Shown here in pieces: positions 38,899 through 53,619 of a stretch of DNA of 64,000 nt. Positions within the stretch are counted from its first letter, which is position 1, and each line of letters begins with the position of its first letter. The notes under the pieces are model-generated. The model did no database searches. It saw only the letters and a list, made by a program, of their open reading frames with translations, and was not told the origin of the DNA. A program made the translations under genes and the position numbers. This stretch comes from Sthenelais limicola (lineage: Eukaryota; Annelida; Polychaeta; Phyllodocida; Sigalionidae). The DNA lies in the NCBI GenBank assembly GCA_942159475.1, contig OW804094.1, forward strand, positions 45,814,966 through 45,878,965, read 5' to 3'.

Positions 38899-38914
38899 GT
38901 TATTATTATTATTA
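38899..38914. repeat. (TTA)n microsatellite
   Basis: Five TTA units in AT-rich sequence. Confidence 0.8.
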
Positions 38915-40079
38915 ATATTTGGGTATGGGATATAGGCTTTATTCATTTGCTAGCATGAACGGGTTGATGCTCATAAATTACATATACCAGACGATTCTAA
39001 TTTATCCATCTTTTATTCCTATAAATAGGAATCACGAGATAGAGAGAGGGAGGTGGTATAAGAGGTAAAAAAACATCTCCTGCGAACGAATGATATCCTT
39101 ATTAACATTTGTTTACACCTATTTAACTGCACCCATACAAGTCACTGGGCGCAAATAGAAGACGGAGACAAATGTCTATCGATTATGATTCTTAAAACAC
39201 AGATTAACTGCATGCCAGGAAGGTTTTATGATACCACGAGGAACGGTAATAAGGTCGAGTGTTAGGAAAAAGGAGTCCCTTGTGTGTTGGCCGTAACGTA
39301 ATAATATGCCAACGCCTTGACTTGGGAGCTTAGTAGCAGAGTCAGTGCTTAACTTATTGTATAGACGTATTTCCTATAAAAATACAATGGACAATCGTTT
39401 CCGGCGTTCCCATATTAATACGATTCATGAAAAGTGATACTTCGGGCTTAGGTTTCAGTTTATTCTTGTAAAGTGACCAACCCTCTGAATGCTTTGGTGG
39501 GGGAATCGGTTTTTAAAATATAGATCTGTTTCAAAGCTGCAAGACAGGCTTTAAGGATTTATCTATACGCATCTGACTAGAAATGTTAGATATGGGAGTA
39601 TTTGACACAGAATGTTGTTACCAATTATTAGCTACCCGTATGGACCTATACCAGTAATAAAGAACGAGGAAGCTTTGTTCAACAAAACCCCATCATATCG
39701 TTAGCCTACCTATAGAGAACACTTTGACTCCAAGAAACAATGGCATCACCTGGCCTTTTACGAAACCAGCCTAACCAAGATGAAAGAAAGGTGGATATTT
39801 GATATTTGAAAGCTGTGCAGAGATAATTAGAGGGAGTGCCGGCTCTAAATTAGTAATTAACACCGAAGTACTAATGGGACTCCATTGTCATTACGGCCCA
39901 GGTTTAATAACTTGGATTGTTCTAGCTACCAAGGTTAAGGCTGTTTTGTGCGTATGTTTGAGAATATTGATTCTAAGAATCAATGGAGTTTAACCTCTTA
40001 TTCATGCACACGCTTATATAAAAGTGGGTGACATTATTAAAGGACAGATTCATAATGATGATTGGTACTTATTACGACA

Positions 40080-40120
40080 ATTCTCTCATTACCCCCCCCC
40101 CTCCCACACACACACACTGA
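40080..40120. repeat. C-run followed by (CA)n
   Basis: A C9 run near 40091 is followed by CTC and then a short CA array of about seven units ending near 40117. Confidence 0.8.
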
Positions 40121-40889
40121 TTATCAGACACAAGACTGGGATGGAATGAATCAGAAACTGACTATTGACTTATTGAGTACATGGTACTGCATTAGTATGC
40201 TCTCTCAGTTATAGATGCAAATATATGGAAGCAAAACACATGCATGTCAATGAAATGAGATTATTCAGAATTAGCAGCATCAACACCCAATGGGTGCCCC
40301 ATGTTTATAAATATGTGCCTGTTTTATACCATATTATATCTCTCGTGGCTTATTAATGAATTGGCGAGTGCATTAATCCTACATCTGCGTATTTTCAACC
40401 CATGGCGATGGTAGCAAGGTTGCTAGCTAGCGGGTGGTAGGGAATCAGAGGTAGGCATTGGAGAACCCAGGTGTGTTTGAGTCACTTTATTGTCAACATC
40501 AGAGGCCAAATGATCTTCTACACAACCGCCAGGTCTCACCTTGCTCTATCATTGTCCCCTGCAAGGGCTCGTTACATGTCTACCTCCCTTCCCCTATTAA
40601 ATCCACCCAATTGCAGCCGCCATGGGAACCCCCTGGGAGATCACCCCAGCCTCCACCTTCTCCTCATCTTCCTCCTTTTCCTATATGGCACGGCAGTAAT
40701 ATAATATTCCATGGCTACCTTTGCTGGAGTTTCACGAGCGCTACTTATTACTTTGAACCATCGGCAATCTTAATGCCTGCAAAATGACCGTCCATTTTGA
40801 CCCCATTTCATCGGATAGCCCCTACTATTGCTGTCACAAAAAGAGATTCATGAGGGTCGCTGCAGACCGGGGCTTTATCAAATTTCACC

Positions 40890-41060
40890 AATTTGCCGAC
40901 TTTACGAGCGCGGTTATGTCGCGCGCTATTGTTTTGTGGGGTCTGGTCGCCGCCGGTAAAGTATCACGTTAATTGCCGCACGGCGAAGACAAATTTCGTC
41001 GCGCAGCAAGACACGGACGATTGTCCTTGCCTGCTTGTGCGATCGCAGCGGTGGTTGTGA
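40890..41060. promoter_or_regulatory. CpG-dense patch inside the large intron
   Basis: CpG dinucleotides are much denser here than in the flanks, for example GAGCGCGGTTATGTCGCGCG and TCGCCGCCGG. Such patches often mark promoters or unmethylated regulatory DNA. A frame starting at 40784 on the + strand runs into a possible donor, CCG|GTAAAG, at 40956 in phase 1, which would be compatible with the exon at 58798. The start codon context is weak and no TATA or initiator is evident. It may instead be an enhancer, a minus-strand transcript start or simple composition. Confidence 0.3.
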
Positions 41061-41979
41061 AAGCGGTGGAGGTGGAGAAAGTGGTGGCGGTGGTGGAGAA
41101 AGAGGTGGCGTTCGGAGGAACTTATGAGGAAAAATGTTTGATTTATTTCTCCACTCGGATTGCGCATACTTCATCTTGCAGGGAGCTAATGCGAAGGGAT
41201 TAATCTAGCGGCTGTCTGAAATGAATCCAAGTTGGCTGACAATATAACCCGGGTTGCCATGAATCATAGGCTGATTGGAATGCGTGGCTAGCACTCGACC
41301 AACACAAAGAAGCTTGTATTGCTTAGCGAGGCGCATGAACACAGACGCCGAGAGAAAAGCTATAGAGCTAGTTTTAGCCACAGCACGGTTTTGAAACAGA
41401 GAGACAGAAACAGATGTTTGGGTAGAGGAAGAAAAGGAGGTTCAGATTCATCATTTATATTTAACCCTTGGGTTGGCGCGATGAAACAATAAAGCTCCCA
41501 TTCATTGGGATAGGATGTTGCTGGATGTACTTATAGCATATACATTCACAGCCGACTTTATCAAAATGTGTAGTTGTGCTTCACTTACTTGGAATGTCAA
41601 ACTAAATTTTCCCACAACCTCTAGCTTTAATTATACATAAAAACATCACTTATATGACCTCCTTTTTTATCACTGAGTACAAAGAGAACCTAGTTAGGCC
41701 AAACAAATTCGATGGTCATATTTTCAGGTAAAAATTTCCTTCAGCTAGTTATAAGAAGGACAGGAGTACAATGAAATGTGTATCGGCGAGGATACGTTGC
41801 CCTTTAACCGCCATTGATCCCCAATAAAGAAGCAGGATTCGTTCTGTGAGCCTGTGTCACCTTATCTCGTACTAATCTGATACAAAAAAGAATGGAAAAA
41901 TTGCGAATCTACCACAACAAAAATCTACCACATTTCCTATGCAAATTCGTATATTTAATAGAAAAGGTAAAGAGATAAA

Positions 41980-43400
41980 GGGGCGGAGGTAAAAGCAAGA
42001 TAATAGAGTGAAAAAGAGAGAGGTATTGGGAGAGAAAGAAGGTGATATGAGTAGGTGACGACATCTTGGATTCTATAGATGGCCTTGACGCTCAATTGAT
42101 GGCACCTCGGTCTTGCTCCATATTGATTTCCAGCGGGCTATGTAGGTAGTGGTCTGGATCACGACTAGCACGTGCGTGTCTTGGTGCAAGATGGGCAAGG
42201 AGGAGCTAGAGACTGGGTTCTCCGAGTAGAGAAGAGAGAAAGGGGGAGGTAGAGACTGAAGTGAAGAGGAAATAAAATGGGGGGTGGGCAAGAGGGGTTG
42301 CATGGGTCGAGGGGAGAGAACATAATATGAAAGAAGCAGAGAGAAGACATTATGTGAAGAAGAAAAGAGAGAATATGAAAATGCCTTCTATTTCGAGATA
42401 AAGGAGATGATATTTTGCAATAATGATATAGATAAATTAGTAATAAGGGAGTTGTTACTGGGAGAATGGTAAATTCAGACAGACAGATCTAATGCTTCGT
42501 AAAATGGAAAGAAAGACGAATGAAAGAGAGCGAGATATAGAGGTAAACGTGGAAATAAAATGATGTGTAGATTATGTGCCGAGAAAGCTAATACGAAGAG
42601 ATTGATGAAGGAAAGTGGGAAAGTGGGGAAATTGAGAAGAAGGATCATGGAGGAGAGCAGCCGGAATGGTTATTAAGGAGAGAGATGTTGGAGGTAATAA
42701 ATCTGTTGAAACAAAGGTATGTAGAGGGGAACTATGGGGAGGGGATTCCCACACCAGGGTGACAAATAGGGGCTGATAATAAAGATGGAGGATGTGTCAC
42801 CTGAGCGGATGGAGGGTTGGTGGAGCCTTGGAGTTGATGGGAGTCCGTCGGGTTTGCCCCTGTCTGGAGCATCCCACTGAGTTAATTCCGTCCCAACACA
42901 TCGCTTCTTCTCCAGTATCTTCTTAACACTACCTCACATCTACTCGTTATCCTTTTGCTCCTGTCCCCCTGTTCCTTCATTAACTCCCCAAGTAGCTGAC
43001 TAGCTGAACCTATATCCAATCCGCAAGGTATCGGGCGAATACTAAGCAGTGAGAGGAGATAGATATGGAAGACCCACGAAAAAGAAAGAGTGGGTCTTTA
43101 TAAGATGACAAGTTGAAAAGAAGAACAGTAAGAAAAGGCAGAGAAATATGAAAAGGTTTGAAGGGATTTGGCGGAAGATGATACATGGAGAAAATAGTGA
43201 TGAACGTATGAAGCAGAGCCTGGAGATTGGAAGAAGTAATGCTGCGAATAACAAGGCAGGGGAGAATATGGAGAGAAAAATAGTATGAAAAGGTCCTTAG
43301 GTGGTAGGAAAGGAGGATGTGATCGTTGAGGACGAGAAACTGGAGAACCAGTGGAGAAAGGGTAAGAGTAGGAAGGCAAACAACAGAAGCTAGATGATAG
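41980..43400. repeat. purine-rich (GA) strand-asymmetric blocks
   Basis: Most of 41980-42760 and 43040-43400 is purine-dominated on the + strand (GAGAGA, GGAAG, AAGAAG motifs), with a mixed stretch at about 42770-43030 between them. The minus-strand frame 43010-43465 is the translation of the pyrimidine complement and is not a convincing gene. Confidence 0.7.
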
Positions 43401-46400
43401 ATGGCCACAATTGAGGGATTTATCGGCACCTTACCTCTCGCCAAAACGCTGCGTGTCAGAAGCAAACTGTGGATTTGTATTTTTATTTGATGGATTGTTT
43501 GAGGAAACCTGGGCTGCCCCTTTTACTTCCTGGAGGAAGTTAGTCGCTCCATCTTGTGACGCCTTTGGTGTGACATGGACGCTGGGGTGGCCGTGTCATG
43601 GTCCCTTCTCTCTGATGGATTGCTAGCTAAGCTATCCAGGGGCAGATTCTGGAGTTTTGGTGGGGGCGAGAGTGTGTATATAATGAGTGTATGCGGGGGG
43701 TCAGCCTTGTGTGATCAGCCATGCTGTGCATATGCAACATTCAAATCCCAAATGCATTTGCATAATCATCTCATACTTTTCATGTTTAAATTTCATTTTA
43801 CCCACAGCAATCATTATTTTTCTTGCTACTGAACATTGGTCCTTATCAGTTGGAATTCGATAACCCCCTCAGTCCAACACTGCTATCCCAACTTGGACTT
43901 GGAGAGAGAAAATAGAGAGGGGAGGGAGCTGTCTTTGTGTCACTCGCACCCCTAGTGGAGTTAAACTTTGATGAGGACAGCAAAGGGAGGGTGCTCTCGC
44001 CGCCCGCCATCGCTGATGACTTTCTTGAACAAAGTCGATTGGATCTTGGCAAACATCCGTCCCAGCTTCCTGCTGAAGCCCTTGCATAATTGACAAAGAA
44101 GTCTCCTCGCGGGCGAAGAGAAAGGGCGACTGCCTTGGCGACCACCGACCTATACCACCGTGAAGGTTCAAATGCGATACGTCCATTTTGAGTTGAGAAG
44201 TTGTATGTGAAAAGCTCAGCAAATTTATGGAATATAGGACTAACACAAAATGTAAACCTGTCGCAGAATTAACTTTTTAAAAAGGGATGGTGGTCATTAT
44301 TAATTTTCATTAAAATTGATCGAAATAAACAAATTTTAAATTCTCTTCATTTAGACTATGTCTATCGTAAATTAAAGGTAGACATAGAGTGTGTGAAGGG
44401 GTGGTGGGTGATGTACGTAAGGGACGGGCGGGGGTAAGTAGGTGGGGGGTAAGTACGTAGGGGGGGGGGCAGCAGCTGACAGAGGAGGTGGTGGCATTAG
44501 CAGGCCTTAGCTCTATCATCAAGCAGCCCACTTCCCCTCTGGGGAACGCTAGGCCAACGCCAGATGAAGGGCTCCAAGAAGGGCGAGTCAGCGGGGACAT
44601 CAAAGTTGAATAGCCACGTGCTGATTTGGGGGTTGGCCAGACTTGAAGGGGGAGCGAGGTGACCACATTAACGGTGATATGCGCTCTGGTCCTACACCAG
44701 ATCCCGACCAATCTACAGCGAGGCTCGGGAACTTACACTAGGGTATTTGATCCGATGGATCCACACTGTATATAAGTAAGGGTGGTAGAGGAAGGTGGTG
44801 GTATGTATATGTGTGACTACATATTATATAGGTCTTGTCTACACATATTATAGCCTACACATTGCTATACTCTCTGCTTCCACGTCTTAAAGAAAACCAC
44901 TGTAGTAAAAGCACCCACCAATAAGCGTGCAACAGGAAAGGTATGTATGGGGATTGTGAGCCTTGCAAAGGTTATTCAACCAGGACGATGCAACCTCCTA
45001 CATAAATATGGTGAAATGATAACAATGTAGATTGTATTGCGTTATTTGTTTTACTATAGAAGACTTAGAATCGATGCATTAAATGAACATTGCGGACGCT
45101 TGCATCTATTGCACATGAACCTATGCACACGACCATTACCTTTAAACTAAAACCTGTTTGCAGAGGCCTGCGTTTGTGGCCAGCTCCTATATACTACTAT
45201 CAACACGCCCAACTGCTGTTAATGCAACTAGTCCCCACGCTAGCGTCCAACATATAGACATGGGGATCCTGTCTCACTCCCTTTTCTCTTCGTCCTCAGC
45301 GTAAGCACGGGTAACACTTGGTCTGGCCATAACACACTATATTAGCGGACACGCGGTGAATCCCCATTGGGAACCAACAGCAAATGGGCTCTTGCAATTT
45401 GATCCCATTTCTGAATACCAGTGTAATATTCCTTGTGTTGGGCTGGTGAGCGGGAGAGGAGAGGGTGGTCGTAGGTCTAGCTGGTGGTCGAGGGAGGTGC
45501 GGAGGGTGGACTAACACCCTTCGAAGTATATATCAAAATGGTGTATGCTCGGGATATCGTTAGTTCATTTACTACAAATATGTTCATAGATCTAAATGAT
45601 CTGTAATTTAGGAGACTATCTTCTTAAATCCATGAAGATGATACTAACATGAAAACTCTCAACATCTCGACCACCGCCTAGTCAATCAACAGTCATGCAC
45701 TTTCCCTCATTATACGCAATCATTGTATCAGGCCTGGACTTTGGCACAAGAACTGATAGCTTATCACCAACACCTGTCATAGAATTTACCATACCGCCCT
45801 GGGCTCAGTGTTCTCACTACATTTGTACTTAACACTGAAGCACCCGCTGTAGCAATAGTGTCCAGGTCTCGCTTGGTGGGTGGTGCTTGCACGGTCCACC
45901 TGAGGGAGTTGACATGCCCACAGCCATATCCTGGTCTCCTGCTGAGTCACTCATCTGTTTTGGAGGCGACCATTTGGCTTCATTATGATGCTCGTCTATA
46001 CGCAGGCTTAAGCTGACCTAATTCATTTATTTGGTGATTAAGGATGGATCATTGCCGGAGTGTTCATAGTCATCAACATACACAACACATGTGCGCTGAT
46101 AGCCCGATTTATAGGTAACCACGAGTCAAGCTCTAGCCATTATAAAGGCTGGGAGTTAATTTGGATGAGTTGTCTGTGTTCCATTACATGACGTGGATAT
46201 TTACTTTAGGTGGAACACTTCTTTAAAATGTGTCCTAATATAGTGAAACGTCATTAAATTTACATTGACTACTCAACGGTTACGTACAATAATTGGCTAT
46301 TCGCTATGTATACGGATTGCCATGCGTACATGGAACGTTCTCCCATGGTCCAGTGTTTCCATAGAGCACTCTGAACTCTCCCCCCTCCCCCTCCCGACCA

Positions 46401-49400
46401 CCATTGGTAACTTAGTATCTCACTCCGAGTAGACTATATATAGATATGTCTCACCATGGTCTCTGCTAGCGGCTCGCCCCTCACTACCACCAATATAAAG
46501 GGTCAGCCTGTATTCACTCTATCGGGTAAGTAGTGGTAGTAGTATGTGGAAATGGAGCATGTACTCGGGCAAGGGGCTCCAATGGGATATTTCACCCTTT
46601 TAGGTCAGGCCTAGATAGCGATGGGAGGAGCAGGGAATGATTTGGATAGGGGTCGCGTCCATTTATAATAGGCAGCCAACACACTGTAAGATCGATATCA
46701 GCTGGTAGGAAGAGAGAGGGAGGTGAGGGGGAGGGAGGGCGATGGTGAGTGGACGGGGGAGTAGGGGGTGAGATACTGGGAGTTGGAAGGTCAGTAGCGG
46801 ATCATGATGATACATCTGAACAACGCTGATAATGCAACCTATGCTTGACCGTTTCTGGAAGAGGCCAAACCTCATGGCCAATTAGTCTGAATAGCTTCTC
46901 TCTGAGTAATATACGAGCAATTTGGAAGCATCGCATGAGCATCCGATAATTTTCTCGGTGCAATTGAATATAATGTTTCTACCCGGACGGAAGAGAAATC
47001 AAAGACGTCCAGAAATAATTCCAAATTGGTTCATGATAAGATAAGAACATTATAAGGTTCCTTCCTCATGCCATGGTTTGTATGTTAAATACTCGATGAA
47101 ATGAAATGGGAGCACATACCATCATCAATCTAGCATGAAATGATTTCATGGTTAAAATATTGTATCACCCTTTAATATTAACGAAACCCACTTTTGATCA
47201 GCACTTACTCTTTTATTCTAGCTATATATAAAAAAGAGCCATTCAAGGTCGAACCAATTGATCTCATTTAGAGAGATACATGACTGGTGACAATAGTTCG
47301 ATTATACCTCTGGTAATGATTTCACCAGAGCCATAACTGCCCCAATAACAGTGGGAATAACCCTGGTGCCAATTTCCCCCTACTCAATGCAAAGATTGTT
47401 CGTCATGACAGAGAAGCACGGTAATGGTATAAATACAGGGCCTGGCTGACCGTAGTGACCAGACATCCACCAAATACACCACCACAACTCCCACCACCAA
47501 CACCCTCTGACCCACATCCAACCAAAACTGCCATAGCGGTAGCAGCACGAGTCAGCCTCAGCGGTGACCAACTTGATGGAATTGTAAATTGGTTGTAATC
47601 TGAATTGATGCCAAGGTCCCACGGCCAAAGTGCATTCAATTCTGGTTTGGATGTGGTTGTTGTCCGGTAGTGGCACTCCGATTTGATTTGTTATCATGCC
47701 AGCCTCCTACCCCCCAGCACCCCGACCCGCACTCCCCACCTACACCCGCCCGCCCGCCCCAATCCTCGCTGGGTGCTGGTCTCTGTTTACTGTTCAATGT
47801 ATAGTATATAGAAATATTGTGTATAACAATAATTCACTGCAATATCGCGTATGAGGACACGGTTTGCCAACTCTTTGTAGTAACATTATTCGTCTTTCAA
47901 TGTAATAACCCGAATCTGGTGAGAAGATCGTCGGGTGTTTTAGTTGCAATGCCTTGATTTAATATACAACGAAGGAGGGGAAACCTACATAATCATGTCT
48001 TATTGATCAGTTTCTCTTTCTACTCTCTCTTCCCTCTCACCCCCTACGTCGTCCCCTCAGGTCATATCGTCCCAACTCCACCCATGCATTTGTGGCGATC
48101 ATTGTTCACCAGCGCTCAGTGTCACTAAGTCATGTTCCCTGCCATACCAGGAAATATTGGTCTGCAAATGACAAAAGTACCTTATCCTTGTCTTCCTATT
48201 GGTTTCCTAAAAATGTCCCTGGTCGCTGTCCCAAGAGGGGTAGGCCAGGGACAGGGCTGTAATAACACACGGGCTCCCTCCCTCCCCGTCCACACTCATA
48301 GGCTACCAACTAGAGGTACAAAGGGAAAACTGGAAGCTATTAGGATAAAACAAATGAGTCGACAGGTTGGAACAAAAAGACATGGAGGGAACAGAAGAAG
48401 AGAGGGAGAGGGTGAAGGACGGAAAGAGTAAATCTATGTGATATGAAATGATGATTTTAAATCCAAAGGGAGAAATAGGAGCAGGATGGAATATTTTGTT
48501 GGGGAGAAGGGACAGAAAGTGCTTGCTAACCTATGTTCCTTGATGTAAGGATTGCTCTAAGAGGGGTCATGATCTTAGGGTCAACCAGAAGAAAAGAACA
48601 GAAGAGAGAAACGCAATGAACGAGAGGAAGAAAGGGGCCTACACATTTTGAATTCAAAGGCTTCTGCTCCGACAAACCAGCAATCTGTTCCCCTGATTTT
48701 AGCTTAGCTTCTTGTAACTATTTCTGTGCGTGAATTTACTATTTCAAATCTTTTTTCTTACTTAAAACTGGCACAGCTCCCTCATAGAACGAACCCCAAA
48801 GACAGGAATTTCTTTGGCTCCTGGAATAAGGAAGGAAATTCTGATTGACAATCAATTTACAAACAAAGGGGAGGAAAGGGAAAGGTCCACCGCCATCCAC
48901 CCGCCGGTTGAAGAAGAAATTAAAGATTCATGATGATATCTCAGAACTCATCATCGATCACCGCTGTCAGGATTTCAATAATTGGGTGCCTGTTCGGTAG
49001 ACCTGCGTCCCTGATCAGTCCCCGTATGATCATGATGACGCATATCTTTGACAGATGACCGGACTAACTGGTCCGCACCCCGGTGGTGCTGGGTAGTTAT
49101 TTGGTTGGCAGAACAGTTGTCCAAGTATGTAATACCTCCTTAGCAGAAGTTCCATACAGGTTCTACATGAGTCGTTCGGGGCGGAGGGGGCTGGGGGAGG
49201 ACATATGTCTACTATGGATAAAAATGAATGGGCAGAAAATAGACTTCTGCCATCCCAAAATGGTTTATGCGCAGTCACCGACTTCTCGGAGGAGTAATAC
49301 AAGCTAGGTCTTGATGAGGCGTAACTGTCTTTTTAAAATTGTATTAAATTTTAAGATATCTAAAATAATCTTTAAGCTACATGAGTATATGAGGCGCTCA

Positions 49401-52400
49401 GGAGTTTTTCATGAAGGCTATACAAATATAACCGCACTGTGTCTATATAGGTCCTATGTAGACCTTCTAGCAGGGCTAATACATCACCCCCTGGACGGCT
49501 TGGTCAGGCAAAGAGCACCCGAGAACCAACGCCTGTTGACCCACTTCCAAGCAATTTCCAGAGAGGCGGTTGTCTGTCAATAAGGCAGCATGGAGGGAGA
49601 GCTGAGGGTTCTGCAACAGGAGCTGTCTGGCCTGTCTATGTGTGTAAGTGTGGGAGGGAGGCCGCTATAATCTAGATCTTGGTTGCCTGTCTCGCTCCTG
49701 GAAAGATGGGATAGTAGAAGAAGGAGGAGGTGGAGGAGTAGGTGGTTTTGGAGGATTAGGAGGAAGGGGATTAAATTTATTAGGAACAGTAGCAAGGGGA
49801 GAAGCAGGAGACGGGAGAAGAAGGGAGCTCAAGGAGAAAGGGCAGAGTGGAAAATGAATCGACGGAGAATCTTTAGATCGCAGAAGAAATTCACTCGTTA
49901 TCTAGATCATATTGTATCATCTCACACAATTGCATATAAAGCTCTATAGAGATAAGGATACTATAGAATTTAAAGATTACAAGTCCCCTGCCCCATGCAC
50001 TCGTTATACCACCCATGCCACACCAACACCCCTCTACCACCAAGCAAGTAACTAACCAGCGACAAGACCTCGTTGATTACAAACAACCCTGTCCCCAAAG
50101 CGTGTTAAGGCCAGCTACAGTGATAATTCTACCGATGATCCGCTCTTCATAAACTGCATTATTCAGCCGATGCTCACATGGAGGATGCTCCAGTGGGATT
50201 AGCATGTCTAAAGCCCAGATTATCTCCTTGGTTTGATACTGGGTGCTGAATTGTAGTGAATGGTTAAGTGAGTGGCACCCGACCTATTGGGCGCAGTTTT
50301 GGAAGGGTGAGTAGTATATGGAATTGGGAAATGGGAGATGGGTATTCAATATGCATAGACCTGGAGGCAGGCATGGGATGTGCTGGGAGAAGGGGTGAAT
50401 GGGTGTAAGGAGAATGGGGATAGGGTGAATAGCGTGGTCATTTTGAAATTATTCAATCCTCCACTCTGAATTAGACTTGAGCGAAGCATGAATAGAGATA
50501 AAAGAATACATGCAACGGTCTCCCCTTTTCATTTGCCTAGATGTTAGTTGGTACGCCATTGTGAAGACTAAGCTTTATGTAGGTAGACATTTTATATACA
50601 ACATGAGAAAGGAATTAAATTTTGGTAATAAAAGAACTGTAGTTAATGCCCATCTGAATACGTACAGAGAAATACAGAAATATTCGTGTACTGGATCTCA
50701 CTCACAGTATCTTATTATTTTCCTACCATCTTTCTTTGATCTTTTATGGGTAAATATTTCATATGGTCTTAAAGACTCCAAACTAAAAAGAAGGCGCATC
50801 TGAGTTACTGATCAAGAACGCTAGTGTTAACCGCCCTCTAGCGTCTGTAATTCCCCCAGAAAATGAACGTGAAACAAGCTCAAAGAGCGTTGCCCGGGCG
50901 ACGGTGGTCTTATTTACTGGGGGACAATTTAGATAGAACTTTCATAAAGGCTGCTTCTGCCTTCTCCCATCTCATCTGTGGCTCTTAAGAAGAAGGGGGT
51001 TTGGTATGGAAAGGGCGCTCCTTGAGAAGATGGGAGCATTTTGCATTTCAAATATCAACTGATATGTCATAAATTGTGTAGTCTTATGTCTGAAATATTT
51101 GGAATTAGTTCTGTCATCAAAGAACCAGAATTCATCACGTATCTGTCTTATCTCTTTACCACCTAATAAATTGCTCACACCATATGTTTATATAAATGTA
51201 TACTACAGACCCCATATAGTTAAAATATCCATATGGAATATCATCTGTATGGACAGCTATCTTTCTCTCTTTATTTGAAAGTCCCGTCCTCTCTTGTTAT
51301 AAACCCCTCGGTGTGTCAGTGGTAACCCCAGGAGAGGGGCTTAGGCACTCTTAACACGTGATCCCCCCGTGAAATATTGACACTTGGAGCACATTTAGGC
51401 CAGGCCCTGGCCCTAATTTGACTGGGCATTGTAATGAAGATAGACGAGGCAGCCTTAGTATGTGAGACCAGCCCCAGGATTTAACAGGGCTAACAATCAA
51501 ACTACTTTTAACTTCTCCTCCTACTCCTTCTTTTCGTTGTACCGCCAGTATTTTGTATCATATTGCGGTCTTATTTAACTCGACACTTTCTGTGATATTA
51601 TTTTGTTTCTTCTTGTCTTTCTGCACGAGGAAGAAAATATTTTGTTAATTTACGAGATCAAATAACCAGGTTAACTGGAATTCAACATCACTCAAATGAA
51701 GTGTCTACTGGGTTCTGCCACTTTTCGCATCGAGGGCAAATTTTAAATTTCTACTCTTTCATACACACACCCTCACAAACTTGCACACACTGTGCACTTA
51801 CACCAACACCCACCCACCCACACAGAGTAGATGTTCGTATGGCACACCAACAACGGGTAGCACTCCCAAAGAGGCATTTTCACGCCATGTTCCTATGGCT
51901 ACTACAACTCCATCTAGCGCTATAAAACCTTAATGTGCCATCGCCATGGTAAATTCATACCCTACTGATGGACCCTACCCCCTCCCCTCCTGCCTGATCC
52001 TACCCGCAATATGACAGTTGGATAGAACACCAGACTTCATTTCTCAGTATATAAGGGAGATATACATGCAGGACATTATATGCGGATAATCTATCACTGT
52101 TTGACCGTTAATTATATTATCTGTGAGTATATTTATCTGCTAGTCTCTGATCCATGATTCGTGCAGTTATTCTGGTGACTTTTGCCAGATTTGCCAATTC
52201 ATTCATGCTATATCCATGGGAAATATAGGAATGCAGCAGATCCAGTAAGGAGTTTGCCGAATCACCTAAAACATTTTAAGTGACATTTCTAGAGGTACAT
52301 GCAAATCCCCTATTGTAACGACCACCTCTTACTCTTCTGCCACAGGCCAGATCCATCTCACACCAGAGAAACCTTGCCTTACTAGTGGCCCTATCTGACC

Positions 52401-53619
52401 GACCCCATTAAGCATTTTACCGGCACCTTTTTATGATTTATTCTAAATCTGATTCCCTGCTCCGTCCATTTCATCCTTTAGGCGTCCCGTGCGCATGCTC
52501 TGCCGGACAGGTCATTTCTGCGGTGACCATCCTATATATAAGCCAGTAGTGCTGAGCTGATACATGCACAAACAGCTAGCGGTAGTATTTTTATGGCCAC
52601 CATTGGGACTGTATAAATGAGGTATAAATATGGTAAAGATGTTCCTATAGTCATCATTCAAGTGATACCCCCAGAGCTAGCGACTGAGCAAGCTACTGGG
52701 CGTTGGGGGAGAGAGGGAAAGGGAGAGAGAGGGCCTTCTCCTCCTACTCTTCTACTTGGGCGGCTAATCGTAGGGTGGCAGTCTGCTACAGCTATAAACA
52801 TTAAGGGAGGTAGTAAGGGGGAAAATCCACCTCAAACACAAATCGGAAATTTGGAACGCATTATAGAGTGGTGAGGATTCACCACTGCTGCAGGAGTGAT
52901 GGGTTGGATGGGGTGTGTAAGGCAGCTCTTTGCTTGGTTATAATAATAAGTAGCCCCCTCCTGTTGGTATTATTCTCCATCTCCTCATTTAGCCACCCAT
53001 CCTCAATCTTCTTCACCTTCTTTCCTCATATTTTTCACACATTTTCACATTCCCACCTCTGGCTAGGTTGATGCCCACGCCGGGGAGCCCTGTAGGTCCC
53101 ATTATGGTAAAATAAGTGAAACGCGCACATATTCAATTTTTAAAAAAAATCTGCTGATATCGCACCCATATTGCAAGCGTGAAACCACTTTATGGTAGGC
53201 CATCCTTCATTCAGAAAATCCAAATTGGGCAAATAACAGATATGCTAATCGGCTCCGCATGGAAATATTTATCCCAAGTTGGAGGATACTCACACAAGTT
53301 TTACCTTGGCCCTATTCCTCTCTCCCACAAGGACCTGCATGATGGAGTGAGTGTGGTGTTTGTTAGCGCTACATATGCATTGTTCAATTAGAAAGATTGC
53401 CCAGCCAGTGATGTGCCAGCCCTCCTCCTACTACTCGTCCTCAGCCTACTGCTAGCCTGGTTTACAATGGGGGAGAGCTGCTCAGCATGATCTGAATGTA
53501 CAAAGAGGAGCTCAGGGGCCCTGGCACATGCTCACTCATTGACCGTCACTTGCTGCGACAAGCACCTTCTGATGAAGCAAGACAAAGCATCCAAGTATCT
53601 TATTATTCATCACTTGTTG

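Noticed and set aside
43010..43465. 151-codon frame on the minus strand
   Set aside because: It is the translation of a pyrimidine-rich complement of a GA-rich block, giving Ser/Leu/Phe/Pro-rich text with alternative frames equally open.
45350..45361. CACGCGGTGAAT, a 12-base match to the animal microRNA miR-124
   Set aside because: The 5' seed of miR-124 (AAGGCAC) is not present, and I found no complementary arm within about 60 nt that could form a precursor hairpin.
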